The position numbers were made by a program, and so were the translations under genes. From Cristatella mucedo (lineage: Eukaryota; Bryozoa; Phylactolaemata; Cristatellidae): DNA of 64,000 bases. The DNA is taken from the NCBI GenBank assembly GCA_009760855.2, contig WPIO01000054.1:1927001-1991000 (forward strand), in the 5' to 3' direction. Below are positions 42,865-53,384 of the stretch, piece after piece. Numbering within the stretch: the stretch's first letter is position 1; every line of letters begins with the position of its first letter. The notes beneath the pieces are model-generated. The model was not told the origin of the DNA and made no database searches. It worked only from the letters and a program-made list of their open reading frames with translations.

Positions 42865-43140
42865 TTATTTAATTAATACTCCTGGTTTTGTTTTTGGTGT
42901 TTTAGATTTTTTATTTGCTTCCTCGAGCATCTCATTTATCTTACTACGACTCTCCATTAGTTTGTCACATGTATCACATATATTAATAAGACTACTAATA
43001 TAAGAACTATCAATATCTGAAATGAGTTTGTCTAGTGAATGTTTAACTATACGTTGATCTTGACCTTTATGTTTTTGAAGACAGATTTTTACTGCCATTT
43101 CTCTAGATTGTTCACAACCTAAAATTCTTGAGACATCCAT
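42865..43140 (-). CDS. Small Cys-containing helical protein (s4), copy A
   Basis: 91 codons, ATG after TATATAGAAA. RILGCEQSREMAVKICLQK and ISSLINICDTCDKLMESR mirror the s3 pattern; the end is basic (KKSKTPKTKPG). Copy B lies at about 59,995-60,256 with breaks. Confidence 0.55.
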   Translation of the reverse strand: MDVSRILGCEQSREMAVKICLQKHKGQDQRIVKHSLDKLISDIDSSYISSLINICDTCDKLMESRSKINEMLEEANKKSKTPKTKPGVLIK

Positions 43141-43163
43141 TTTCTATATATGAAAATAAAATT

Positions 43164-43628
43164 TTATTTAATTGAAATTAAATCTCCACCTTCTGAGCTT
43201 GCTACCAATGATTCAAGATACTCTTCGTATGTTTTTACTTCTTCATCAGTTAGATCTTCATATTTCTTACCAAATAGAAATTCTTCTAGATCTTCACCAG
43301 ATTCAGATTCTGATTCAATGTAAGATGAAGCTTCAGACTCGTAAGACTCAGATTCAGACTCTGTTTCCATTTGATAATCAGGGTCATCGATTGAATCATC
43401 TGAATACTCTGACTCACTATTAGAACTGGTAATATCGATTTCTTTGGGATCCATCCTATAATAGTAAAAATAATTTTGGTAATATATATTTAATTTCTCA
43501 ATTGACTCGTATAGCTTTACTTCTTTTTGTATATCTACTAGTTTTATATCATCTTCCTTTTTTTTATCTGAAAATCTAACTCTCTTTACTGGTAATGGTT
43601 TAGTATTTTCAATCTTTCTTTTCGGCAT
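43164..43628 (-). CDS. Acidic Ser/Glu-rich protein, possibly two overlapping genes
   Basis: One frame of 154 codons. The first 58 residues are basic with an NLS-like KRK...PVKRVRF. An internal ATG at 43,454 (MDPKE) has its own TATTATAGG signal and starts a 96-residue acidic protein (SNSESEYSDDSIDDPDY, EEFLFGKKYEDLTDEE). In copy B the upstream ATG is ACG and the MDPKE frame is intact, so MDPKE is the likelier start of the acidic protein and the basic part a separate or extended product. Function unknown; the acidic low-complexity part could be a virion or regulatory protein. Confidence 0.5.
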   Translation of the reverse strand: MPKRKIENTKPLPVKRVRFSDKKKEDDIKLVDIQKEVKLYESIEKLNIYYQNYFYYYRMDPKEIDITSSNSESEYSDDSIDDPDYQMETESESESYESEASSYIESESESGEDLEEFLFGKKYEDLTDEEVKTYEEYLESLVASSEGGDLISIK

Positions 43629-46600
43629 CTATACTAATATTACAAGTTTTACAGTGACCTGGATTAGTACCATTGTTTAATGCTTCTGAAATCTTGTAAT
43701 TACCGTATGCATAACTACAACAACCACAATCTAACCAGTAGCGTTTTGATTCGAATGCTGATCGTGCTCTTTTCTTAAGTTTCTTTGTAATAATACTGTG
43801 TTTACTTTGTGTCATACAATAGAAATCTCTATCAAGTGTCTCATCAAAGTCTTTAGTATCAAGATGATCAGCATAAATCATATTTGCTCTAGTTAGTCAT
43901 TGAATTTATTCATTATGTGTTATCTTTAAATTATCAATTACTTCTTTTGGAACACCCTTTGCTTTCATAATTGGTTTAGTAGAAGCAGCAGAATATAGTT
44001 TTGGTCTTAAAGCAATGAATTCATCAATCTTTGCTCCATCCATTTCATCTTTGAATTTACCAAACTCGTCTTAATGAAACCAGTCTTTAATATCAAACAT
44101 CTCTTTCTCAAAGTTTTCACTTTTAATATTAACAACTAGTGAATCAGTATCAGTGTATAATAAGCTTAATCTATCATTAAACTTAGCATTCAATGTGTCA
44201 TAGTAAAACCTTTGCATGTGTAATTTTGATAAATCAAGAATTGCAACACCTATAAACATTGATTTGTTTAGAAGTGTGGTCTTCCTTGAGTGTTCGAAAC
44301 CAACTAGTGATTTATCAAAGCATCTAATCTCTTTAAACCTAGGGTCTCTCATTAATTTATTATATAATGAATCATTCTTATCTGTTCCTGTATTTACTAA
44401 CCTAACACATGTTCTGTTTTCTACGTTCTCACATGTCTTTCCAAAGATTTGGCACATAAACCTTTATATAGATTTCTTTTGAAACTATCACCTTTACGTT
44501 CAAATTCAATCTTTTTATCTGCACATATATCAATGAATGATTTTGCCCCAGATTATTGATTAAATTTATATACTTTATGTATTTTAGTTGGAATCAAACC
44601 TTTACTAACAACAAATTGAAAGTATCTGTAATGTGTTAGATAATTAGTTTTATTATTAAAATTACAAATCAACTTTGTTACAGCACTTGGACCGGATGAA
44701 AACTTTTGTTGGTATCTTGAAAACTCAGAATTATCAACAACTCTACTTTCCGCACAAAGTGGATAATCATTATGTATATCGTGTAGTTCATTTGGATACT
44801 CTAAATCACATAAGGCAAATATTCCTGTTTTACCATTTTCAGGCAGGGACATTATTTTTTCAAGTGACCAATTACTTAAATCATCTTCAATAGGTTCTGT
44901 AATAGGTAAGCACCACATCATAACTGTTGGATATAACCTTGTAGCATCCCAGTACATAATATGATTATTGTCACTAGCTTTACAAAGCCTTTTACTAACT
45001 TGACAGACTCCACCTCTTATTGATTCCTAAAACTTTTGATATAGTTGTAAGTCTCCTTCCTTCTTACTTAATAAATTTATAGTACATTTGGTATAAAACA
45101 AAGTACAAGACCATGCGTAATGTGGTGCAGATAGATAGTGAGCAGGATCAAGTTTATGCAATTCAATAAAAACTGTTTCTGTATGCTTCATAACAATCAG
45201 CAAGAAGTGTAACGTCTGCATATAAATAAATATCATGATAATCTCCTAAATCCTTCATGTTAAAAAGTTTAAATACATTTAGTGCATGTTCATAGTCTTC
45301 AGCAGTAATACCTTTATCAAAAATAAGTTTACTATTGAATGCTTTAATCTCTGGAATCTTAGTCTCATTGAATTTATCAAAAGAGTCCATGTACTCGTAA
45401 GGATAAATACCTTTTCTTGTTATAACATCTTTAAGAACCTTAACATCAATATTTGGATATAGTTTTTTAAAGATATCAATCTTAACATCAAAGTTTGAAT
45501 TTTTTTCTTTAATAAAGTAGCAATATCACTTAAACCACCAATCATAAAATTAATAGAATCTTTAAACTCAAAATCCTCAAATGACATTGACATATAATTC
45601 TCCATATTATGTGCAACAGGTTTACAATTAAGACCAAATGCTGACATTCCTTTTACATTCAGTTGATAGTCGTATCCTTTCAAATTGTGTATAAAGATTG
45701 CAAGCTTCCAACTAGTTTTTTTGAATTTAACAAATGAGTTACAAAGTTTGTGTGCTGCTCCTCTAAATTTTCCAGTAAAATGACGGTGATCTCTTACTAT
45801 AAATTTTCCATTTACATCATTAAATTCTTTTGTACAAATCCAACATTTTGTAGCATCATTGAATTGCTGGCGAACGTCAGAATAAAAAATAATAGGTGCT
45901 TCAACGTGATTTAATAGTTTATTTTTTAATTCATTGGAAGTTTTAATAATAAATTCTAATAATAGTTCAACACAATCCTTTCCTCTGTTTAAAAAATTAT
46001 TTATAACATTTCCATTGATATCAACAACGATCGCACATGCCCCACATGGAACTTGTAACATATTAGTACATGTATCACTGCATTTATCTGTTGTTAATTT
46101 ACTATTGCAATAAGTTGGATTGATATTGTTAGATACTATACTTTCATATTAAGCATCACATGTCTTTACATTCAAACTCTCAAAATCTGCATAACAAACA
46201 TTTGGAGCTTTAATTAATTTTGAATGGTCACTAAAATTTAAAAGTGTAGTATCTTTTGGTCGTCTTGTTTTCTTATTTTCAACAATACCAGGTATTTTTA
46301 ATTTAGAATAACTAGAGTTAAGGCCTTCACATAAAACTAAATGATTCTGAAAATCTACATCTGAAAATAATTTGTACATAAACCTATGACAATAAAATAT
46401 TGATCCACCTTTATTAGGTGTTCTACAGAGTCCACTAAAATTCTTTATCAATGCGTAATGACTTTTTTCAGATTTAGTTATCAATTAAAGATTAATATGT
46501 CTATCTGGAATCTAATTTCCTTGATACAATCCTTAGAGGATATACACCTGATTTGTCATTATATTCATAAACATTTATACTAACATTAAATCGTTTCCCT

Positions 46601-47390
46601 AGTTTTTAATATCAATTACTTTGAGTGGCCATTCAAATTGAGATAATGGTTCATTTAGTTCTTTATAATTACTTCTTAATATATTAATCAAATCAATGTA
46701 TCTCTCTGGATGTACATTTACAGGATTTAGAAACCTAATATACACCATAAAGCACAATAACTATCTTCATTCTTTATATTAATACAACAACGCTTCTTTG
46801 CTAAACCAGTTGGTAATGGTAAATAAGACGAACCTGCTCTAATAATATATTCACTAACATTAATCTCAAGATGCTTTAGACCGATTAGTCTCCGACCATG
46901 ACCTGGATTCTTGTCAATAATTTTATCAATTGATTCTTTTAAAGATGTTATTTGGTCTTTAATAATATCAGTATAATCAGATCTTTTAACAACTGCAACT
47001 AACTTAGAACCAGTTACAACACTATGACTACGTGTGTCAGTTTGATCATGATAAGAATGAACTGATACTTTTGTTTGTAATTTAAATGAAGAGAATCTAG
47101 TTGTTACTTCTTTTAATACATTATTATAACTTGGTATTATACTATTAAAGAAATCATCAATTCAGTTGAAGAATACTCTCTTCCTTTAAGAACATATTTC
47201 TCATGTCTTCCACTTGCTCGAACAAATTCCAATTTAAACTTATGAAGCCTAGAAGCAATACTTTTACTTGGAGTTATGTCATCAATATTCATTAGTCTTC
47301 TTGCTTCGGTATGAAACGAGTTTCCCTTTTGAGGACTTTTTCGATAAATCTATATTAAGAAAATAAATTTTGTTAAATTGAAAAGAAATA
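43609..47390 (-). pseudogene. PolB: Protein-primed DNA polymerase B, copy A
   Basis: Spans about 3.8 kb with at least ten breaks. N-terminal: AGSSYLPLPTGLAKKRCCIN and NEDSYCALWCIL (near 46,800). Middle: CYADFES exonuclease motif (46,180), VPCGACAIVV, VRDHRHFTGKFRGAAHKLCN and FIHNLKGYD. Polymerase: IRGGVCQVSKRL, YWDATRLYP (motif A, 44,940), FGKTCENVENR (motif B area, 44,440), LYTDTDSLVV (motif C, 44,150). C-terminal: SKRYWLDCGCCSYAYGNYKI (43,760). This order is that of Polinton pPolB. A Cys-rich tail GHCKTCNISID follows. It replicates the linear viral DNA using a protein primer. Confidence 0.88.
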
Positions 47391-47418
47391 AATATGACAA
47401 AAGTTTATATGTTGGAGG

Positions 47419-47522
47419 AAAAGTAAATTATTAGGACGGTTTTACTTGCAAGACTTCGAGATGCGAATGATAGTGAGCATGAGGAGGATTGAAAGGGGAA
47501 ATGTCCTAATAAGTTACTTTTC
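47419..47522. repeat. 20-bp inverted repeat at the right edge of element A
   Basis: GAAAAGTAAATTATTAGGAC (47,419-47,438) pairs with GTCCTAATAAGTTACTTTTC (47,503-47,522) at 19 of 20 positions across a 64-base loop. It lies just beyond the PolB 5' end. Confidence 0.85.
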
Positions 47523-47529
47523 TTACAAC

Positions 47530-47710
47530 ACCGCCTTCCTTCCTTCCTTTTTTCCTGCCTTCCTTCCTTCCTTCCTTGCTGCTTTACTTCCTTCCTTCCC
47601 GCCTTCCTTCCTTCCTTCCTTGCTGCTTTACTTCCTTCCTTCCCGCCTTCCTTCCTTCCTTCCTTCCTGCCTTCCTTCCTTCCCGCCTTCCTTTTTTCCC
47701 TTCCTTCCTG

Positions 47711-47742
<32 letters not shown>

Positions 47743-47810
47743 CCTTCCTTCCTTCTTTCCTGCCTTCCTTCCTTCCTTCTTTCCTGCCTTTCATCCTGCC
47801 TGCCTCCAAA
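47530..47810. repeat. (CTTCC)n/(CTTC)n microsatellite
   Basis: About 280 bases of CTTCC with TGCC and CTTT variants, containing an internal 60-base duplication (GCTGCTTTACTTCCTTCC). Open frames through it are by-products. Confidence 0.95.
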
Positions 47811-47967
47811 GCTCGGGGCAGCGGGGCTCTTGTCTGTCCTGAACTTTGCGACTACAGAATTATGCCACTGCCGCTCTTATCGATGCAGCACAGGCTGCGT
47901 GCCGAGCAGAGCATTGACTTCAGACTTTCTGTCGCTGTCACCTTCAAGCGTCTCCTTTCTTCTTTAG

Positions 47968-48175
47968 AGGGCCGTGACGACCCAACTTGGTAAGGCGGGT
48001 CGCTCCTCACGACCGAAGTGTCGAGGTCGCGGTCATCGGGTCGCGAGGTCGCGGGTTCGAATTCTGCGGTGGGCGATGCTTTGTGGCGGTTGCTAGCGAT
48101 GGTGATAGCCCTTAAGCGGCTCTTCTGCAGCTATCAAAAAGACGCCGTTAAATCAGCTGGTGTATTTCTTTTAGT
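47968..48175 (+). mobile_element. tRNA-derived SINE, copy 3
   Basis: GGGCCGTGACGACCC start, A-box-like GGTAAGGCGGGTCG, B box GGGTTCGAATTC, then GGGCGATGCTTTG and CTCTTCTGCAGCTATC and an end TTAAATCAGCTGGTG. Same family as the copies at 2,855 and 4,255. Confidence 0.75.
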
Positions 48176-48585
48176 ATAATTTTCTGCTATCTAAATTCCA
48201 CTTTCCAGCAGGCCTCTCTTCTGCAAACATCCGCTCTCCACAATCTGCTCGCTCAATTACTCAATTGTGCGCCCAACGGACGTCAGATCTCAAGAAGACA
48301 GTGCCTTCAGTCACTGTGGTCGTAAGGCTTGCAAGTCACTACCGACTGACAAACTTGTATCTCATGATTTGAAGAGACCAAAAATGAAGCTAGCAACCTA
48401 CCATTCCCGAACCGCTCATGCTTCGCCGGGTAGATGATTCATTCTTATTTTGCGCGCCCGTGAGCTTAGAAACTGTGAACGTCGTGAGTACAGGCAACAG
48501 CTTTTATATGGCGTCCCAGTAAACTCAGCTATTTTACTACCTGCTCTGCTTATCTGTCCACGATTTAGTGCTACATGCTACTAAC
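48176..48585. other. Spacer between SINEs
   Basis: No recognisable feature. Confidence 0.5.
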
Positions 48586-48795
48586 CTGGGATACTTGTAA
48601 GTCGTTGCCCCTGGGGGCACAAAAGGTTTAGCGCTCTTCGCCATTCATGTCAAATGGGTTCGAGGCCGGCGGTTGGCAATGCTGCGTCGCCCACCGCAAG
48701 CTGCGATGATAACTGTTAAGGCTCTTCTGCGGCCACGCAAACGAGGCTCTTAAATCAGCCAGAGTGTTTTCCTAATCAGTGGCTGCGTTTTTTTG
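48586..48795 (+). mobile_element. tRNA-derived SINE, diverged copy
   Basis: GGGTTCGAGGCC B-box-like element, GGCTCTTCTGCGGCC and TCTTAAATCAGCC AGAGTG show the family body; the head is diverged. Confidence 0.55.
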
Positions 48796-49150
48796 CATGG
48801 CTGCATGAGCGTGTCGGCTTGCTTTTCAATAAATACTTGTTTCAATTACTAGTTAAATATATTGATATAGTTTATAAATGTATATATATTTTAAATATTA
48901 TTATAATTTATTCAAATATTTTATTTACAATAAATTACAAATATATATGTATACATATATTATATTATTTGAATATGTATATATTGTAAATATATATATA
49001 TGAAAACATATATATATATAGTATATATTTTCAATAAATACTTTTTACTTCTCTTTCGCGGAGCGGGAAAGCTCTTAATCCAGATTTAGTTCTCTTAAGG
49101 CGCTATTATCGTTATTATAATAATAATTATTATTATTATTATAGTCACCA
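48796..49150. repeat. AT-rich stretch with LINE tail debris
   Basis: TATATATAT/ATTTA-rich DNA from 48,840 to 49,040, followed by CCAGATTTAGTTCTCTTAAGGCGCTATT and (TTAT)n, the end of a LINE or SINE copy. Confidence 0.6.
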
Positions 49151-49199
49151 AGGCTCTTCTGCCGCTGCGTAAGCTGAGTAAGTCGTAATTTTTGGCCGT

Positions 49200-50120
49200 G
49201 TCAGCTTGCGGAGCTTCGCTGGCTGCCCTGTCGCTCTGGCGGCAGAAACCGCACGGTAGTCGGAGCGCTGGGTGAATCGGAGCGCTGGGCGAGTCGGAAC
49301 GCTGGGCTAGTCGGAGCGCTGGGCGAGTCAGAGCGCTGGGCGAGTCGGAGCGCTGGGCGAGTCGGAGCGTGAGACGAGTCGGGCGCGCCGTCGACGCCGC
49401 CGCCGCTGTAGTGGCCTGCGACGAATCGCGAGCTGGCTGCGCAGGACGAGCGGAAGCGGAAGGGAAAGGACTCTAGCCGAGAAAGCAGGCGCAGCGCCGA
49501 GCCTGCGCTCGACGCTGCGCCCCGACTGCGCGCTGGCTGCGCGCCGCGGCAAATTTTGAGGAAATCGCCCGTCACCTCCTTGTCGCCTCCTCCTCGGCGC
49601 AGGGAGCGACGGTGGCCGTGTCGCATCGCCTATCGCCTAGCGACGCTGCGCCCCGAGCGACGACGAAGCGCCGGCGCTGACGGCGCCGGCACCGGAGGCG
49701 GCGGCGGCAAAGAAATCGCCGGGACGAAGCGGAAGAAGCCGTCGCGCGGCGGATCGTCGGCAAGCGAGCGTCTCGGTAGAGCGTCGGCGACGGCGGCGCG
49801 ATGGCCGCAGTCACTAAGGACGCCATCGCCGGCTCTGGCGCCATCGTCGAGTATCGGCGGCGGCGGCGGCGGCGGCGGCGGCGCTGTGCGGTGGCTACGC
49901 GCGAGTCACCACGCCCCGCTCACGACGCCGCCACCGCCGATTGGCAGCACGAGGCACGGCGCGCGGACGCCTCATGCTGCCAATGTGACGCCGATTGGCA
50001 GTCCGATCCGCCAGACCGCCATCCGATGGGCGCGGCGCCGGCCGCGCTTACTGCTTTTGTGACCTTTTGACGCGCTGAGCGGACTCTCAGGAACGACGCG
50101 GCCATGGCTACGTTGCCAGT
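49200..50120. other. CpG-rich region with a 17-bp tandem repeat
   Basis: GC-rich and dense in CpG. Between about 49,257 and 49,380 there are seven units of about 17 bases, GTCGGAGCGCTGGGCGA. A (CGG)n run lies at about 49,855-49,882. Open frames on both strands are Arg/Ala-rich and look like composition effects. It may be a CpG island of an unseen gene. Confidence 0.5.
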
Positions 50121-50236
50121 TGGCCGGGATCGGCGCGGCGCAGCGCGTGGCCCAAAATAAGTTAGAAATTAAATTCAGCCCAAATAGAGGTCTGTATTTC
50201 GCTCATCGATCCGCCTCATTACGGCGCGCGAGCGCG

Positions 50237-50689
50237 CTACAGCCCCTCAGCGGAGCGCGCTTCGGCGTACTGGATGGCGCGGGAAATCTTTTCCGCGATA
50301 TCGGCCAGAACCTCGAGCGTCTGGGCGTAGACGCTGACGTCGTCGACGTGGTCGCCGGTGGGCGCTTCGCCGGTCGACGGGACCTCCGGGCTCTCGTGCG
50401 GCGGATGCGGCAGCTTTCCTTTGATACCGATCGAGATGCTGATTACGATTTCGACGATGACCTTGAGCGACTTTACGATGACGAGCAGCTCCTTCACTAT
50501 CTCGGCGACGCCATCGAGGACAACGCGAACGAGCGCGAGCAGCTTCCGCAGGAACTCGAGAAGCGAGACGCCCGACAGCTCTTGCAGGCTAGACACGATC
50601 GCGTCGTGGTTGATCCGGAAATATTCCGCAGCCTCGCGGGCGCTCGTCGTCTCCATCGCGTAGTTCATTCGCTCGCTCGCTCGAGTCAC
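50237..50689 (-). CDS. Possible small host protein, 150 codons
   Basis: Open frame from ATG 50,689 with balanced composition unlike its Arg-rich surroundings: METTSAREAAEYFRINHDAIV, then a long Leu/Val-rich amphipathic region (LLALVRVVLDGVAEIVKELL, LKVIVEIVISISIGIKGKLP), an acidic Pro-rich linker and a final helix (TLEVLADIAEKISRAIQYAE). It may be a helical bundle or membrane-associated protein. No family recognised. Antisense to it a 194-codon frame also exists but has poorer composition. Confidence 0.4.
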   Translation of the reverse strand: MTRASERMNYAMETTSAREAAEYFRINHDAIVSSLQELSGVSLLEFLRKLLALVRVVLDGVAEIVKELLVIVKSLKVIVEIVISISIGIKGKLPHPPHESPEVPSTGEAPTGDHVDDVSVYAQTLEVLADIAEKISRAIQYAEARSAEGL

Positions 50690-50787
50690 CTGCGTAATAG
50701 GTAGCAGAATGGCAATCGCGCGCGCGCGCCTCCCGACGAGCTGCAGACGCGCTGACTTCTCACCGCCGTCCTTACGACAGCCGAGCC

Positions 50788-50971
50788 CGAGACGCTGGCG
50801 CGAGAGCGCCAGCGTCTCGCCGTCACTGAGCCACTCGCTCCAAGACGCCGCGGCAGCGGGAGCGGGAGCGCAACAGGAGCAGCGTGGAGAAAACTCCGCG
50901 GCAGTTTAAGTCCGTCACAGGTCGCCGCGGAGTTTTCTCCACGCGGTGGCCGCGACCTGCCGCGGCCACCG
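50788..50971. repeat. Three consecutive GC-rich perfect palindromic hairpins
   Basis: Hairpin 1: CGAGACGCTGGCG (50,788-50,800) with its complement at 50,807-50,819. Hairpin 2: CGTGGAGAAAACTCCGCGGC (50,883-50,902) with its complement at 50,924-50,943. Hairpin 3: CGGTGGCCGCG (50,944-50,954) with its complement at 50,961-50,971. All three are perfect. Confidence 0.9.
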
Positions 50972-51084
50972 CAGCGAAAACCCCGGGCGGTGACTGCCGT
51001 TGTAGCTTGATGAGCGGCCTCAAGCTATGGCCTATCCAGACGCCAAGCGTCCGATTAGTTCAGGTTCAGGGTTCGCAGGCGGGA

Positions 51085-51099
51085 GAGACAGAGACAGAA

Positions 51100-51139
<40 letters not shown>

Positions 51140-51299
51140 TTTAAAAAAGAGAGAGAAGGCAGACGCTTTCGAGCGTCAACGGCACGCCCTTGCTAGGTGA
51201 ATGCGAGGCTCTGCTACCCGGGCGATGTGAATGGTCCGGGTATAGCTTCTTGATGGACGGTGACAGATAGTAAGAGGCAGTGTGAGAGAGAAAGAGCAC

Positions 51300-51347
<48 letters not shown>

Positions 51348-51500
51348 CAGACAGAGACAGAGAGGGAGAGACAGAGAGAGAGAGAGAGAAAGAAAGAGAG
51401 AGAGAGAGAGAGAGAGAGGAGAAAGAGAGAGAGAGAGATAGAGTGAGAGAGACAGAGAGACAGAGAGACAGAGAGACAGAGAGACAGAGAGACAGAGAGA
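51085..51500. repeat. GAGA/CAGA arrays
   Basis: Two purine arrays (51,085-51,165 and 51,285-51,500) of GAGA with CAGA units, separated by about 120 bases of unique sequence. Not coding. Confidence 0.95.
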
Positions 51501-52585
51501 AGATAGTCTCTCGCCTAGTCCCGCCAAATACCAAATTCCCGTAAGTCCCACAAGTCCAAGTAAAGAAAACTATAGCGCATAATTTTAGCGCTTTGTGGAC
51601 AGGCACAGGCACTCGGCTCATGGACGGAATTCAGGGCGTAATGTCGCCATTGCCGACGGTCGGAGCGTAGGTATAGGGGTTGCCCACCCCACTCACCCCC
51701 CCCCCCCCGCTCTGCGGGTTAGAGAATGCCACGACCTGGCTCCGCCCCTCAATAAATATTCGGCGATAGCTGATGGACGGTCAGACGGACGGACGGACGG
51801 ATGGACGGACGGACGGCCTCGATTTCGCGCCAGGAGCAAGCCCCAGTTCGCCCCTCGCAGCGCGCGAGCGCTTCAGCCGCTGAGCTCAGACGCCTCACCC
51901 TGATTGGCTGATAGAGACCGCGGTGGGTGGCCACGGAGGCTGGCTGGCTGGCGGGCTGCGATCCGAGCTGCGGCGGCGGCGCACCTTTGCTGGAGCTCGA
52001 CGGCCCGCGGCCTTAAATACGCACCGCCGCCGCCGCCGCCGTCGCGTCCTAATCCGGCGTCCCCGGGGGGGGCGTGGCGAGATGGCGCTTTTTTCCGTTG
52101 CACTCGGCCACAGCGGCACGCGAGTCGTCTGCCAAGAATGTGCGATGGCGTGGCGCTCGTCGCCTCAGTGTCGCGGAAGGTCGCGGAAGGTCGCGGAAGG
52201 TCGCGGAAGCGCTTTGGGCCTCGACTGGCGAGGTCGAGAGGGCGCACGCAATACCGTTGGCTCGGTCCGGTCGCTCGGGCTGACGGCGGCGGCGGCGGCG
52301 GCCACGCAGAGGTCGAAGCCGGCGACATAGTCCCTGTGTCGCCGACGTCGTCAAAAGCCGGATAGGGAAGTGTACACCGCATGCGACGATGCGTCGCCGC
52401 CGCTGCTTCCGGACCAGGACGACAAAGAGCGGCAAAAAGCGGCGGCGGCAAAGCAGCGGCGGCTGTCTCGCGTGTGCTACTGTTACGCTGAAATGTTTCC
52501 TCCAGCGATCTCTACGCCCAGGCCGCTCTCTCGTTCCGCATACAGCAGCCAACGGGCGTTATGTCACGTGACGAAAAAAGAAAAC
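51501..52585. other. GC-rich spacer
   Basis: Contains GGAC/GGACG tetranucleotide repeats (51,775-51,815), (CCG)n at 52,022-52,042 and four copies of TCGCGGAAGG (52,170-52,210). No gene recognised. Confidence 0.5.
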
Positions 52586-52589
52586 GCTG

Positions 52590-52750
52590 CGCTGGTTTGG
52601 CCCAGTGGTTAAGGCGTTCGCCTCGAACCAAGGTCGAGGTGGATAGATTTGATCACCGAGGTCGTGGGCCCGTAGTGCGCATATGAAGCGCCTGCATTGA
52701 GATTAAGTTCTCCTAGGGCGCTATACCAATGAATCATATATTTATATATA
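52590..52750 (+). mobile_element. tRNA-head SINE with LINE-derived 3' tail
   Basis: The head GGTTTGGCCCAGTGGTTAAGGCGTTCGCCTCG resembles a tRNA-Ser/Leu A-box region. The 3' end GCATTGAGATTAAGTTCTCC-TAGGGCGCTATACCAATGAAT is the LINE family's terminal sequence. The two together define a SINE that borrows the LINE tail. Confidence 0.65.
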
Positions 52751-52904
52751 TAAATGAAGAAGCGTCGCCTTGTCCGGAAAGCGGTCGCGGACGTTTGTAG
52801 CACGCAAGCGGCGCTGGAGATTTGGACCGGATGTAGCTAACCGGATGTGGCAAATCGCTGCCAACTTATGCAGCGGAGACGCCATTTCTGCACAGGAATG
52901 ATTC

Positions 52905-53331
52905 AGAGTAAAGATTCTAAGCCTTACTTCAATGCATGGATTTATATACTGAAGATATGAGATCTGTTCTAGAAGGTATTGCTAATAGAACAAGTATGAA
53001 ACTTGAATACAGTGGATATGATATGTCTAGTCGTTCAACTATTTGTATTAGAATTGCATTTGGTACTAAACCAAGTATATTCTTTGATCAAAAGAACAAG
53101 CAAATGAAATTCGGTAGTGTTGCTATTATAATGAAATTCGGTAGTGTTGCTGAAGTAATTCAAAAGCTTGGTAATGACTTTGCTGTTACTGGTATTCTTG
53201 ATGGATCATACGTTACTAAAGATACTTATAATTCAGAAGAAAGACTTAATATTAGATTGAAGCTTGAACAAGTTAAAGTTTATAATGTTGATAAAAAACA
53301 AGGTCAAGATAAGTTTAACCCCGCTGATTAG
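52905..53331 (+). pseudogene. Unknown conserved viral protein, copy B (5'-truncated)
   Basis: Homologous to 35,575-36,130 from AAGATTCTAAGCCTTACTTC onward; upstream sequence is host-like, so element B begins here. It encodes EGIANRTSMKLEYSGYDM and KLGNDFAVTGILDGSYV and ends KFNPAD. It carries a 27-bp in-frame tandem duplication (MKFGSVA-repeat, 53,105-53,160) and a small deletion near 52,945. TGG stands where copy A has TGA. Confidence 0.6.
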
Positions 53332-53384
53332 TAGATTAATACGAATAAAACAAAATAAAAATGAGGCTAGTTGTTTAAATTTTT

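Noticed and set aside
47405-47967. Lys/Glu/Gly or Leu/Pro/Ser-rich frames over the CTTCC array
   Set aside because: Open on both strands because of the repeat unit; no independent coding evidence.
49201-50105. Arg/Ala-rich open frames in the CpG-rich region
   Set aside because: Overlapping frames on both strands with composition driven by GC content; no start or splice evidence.
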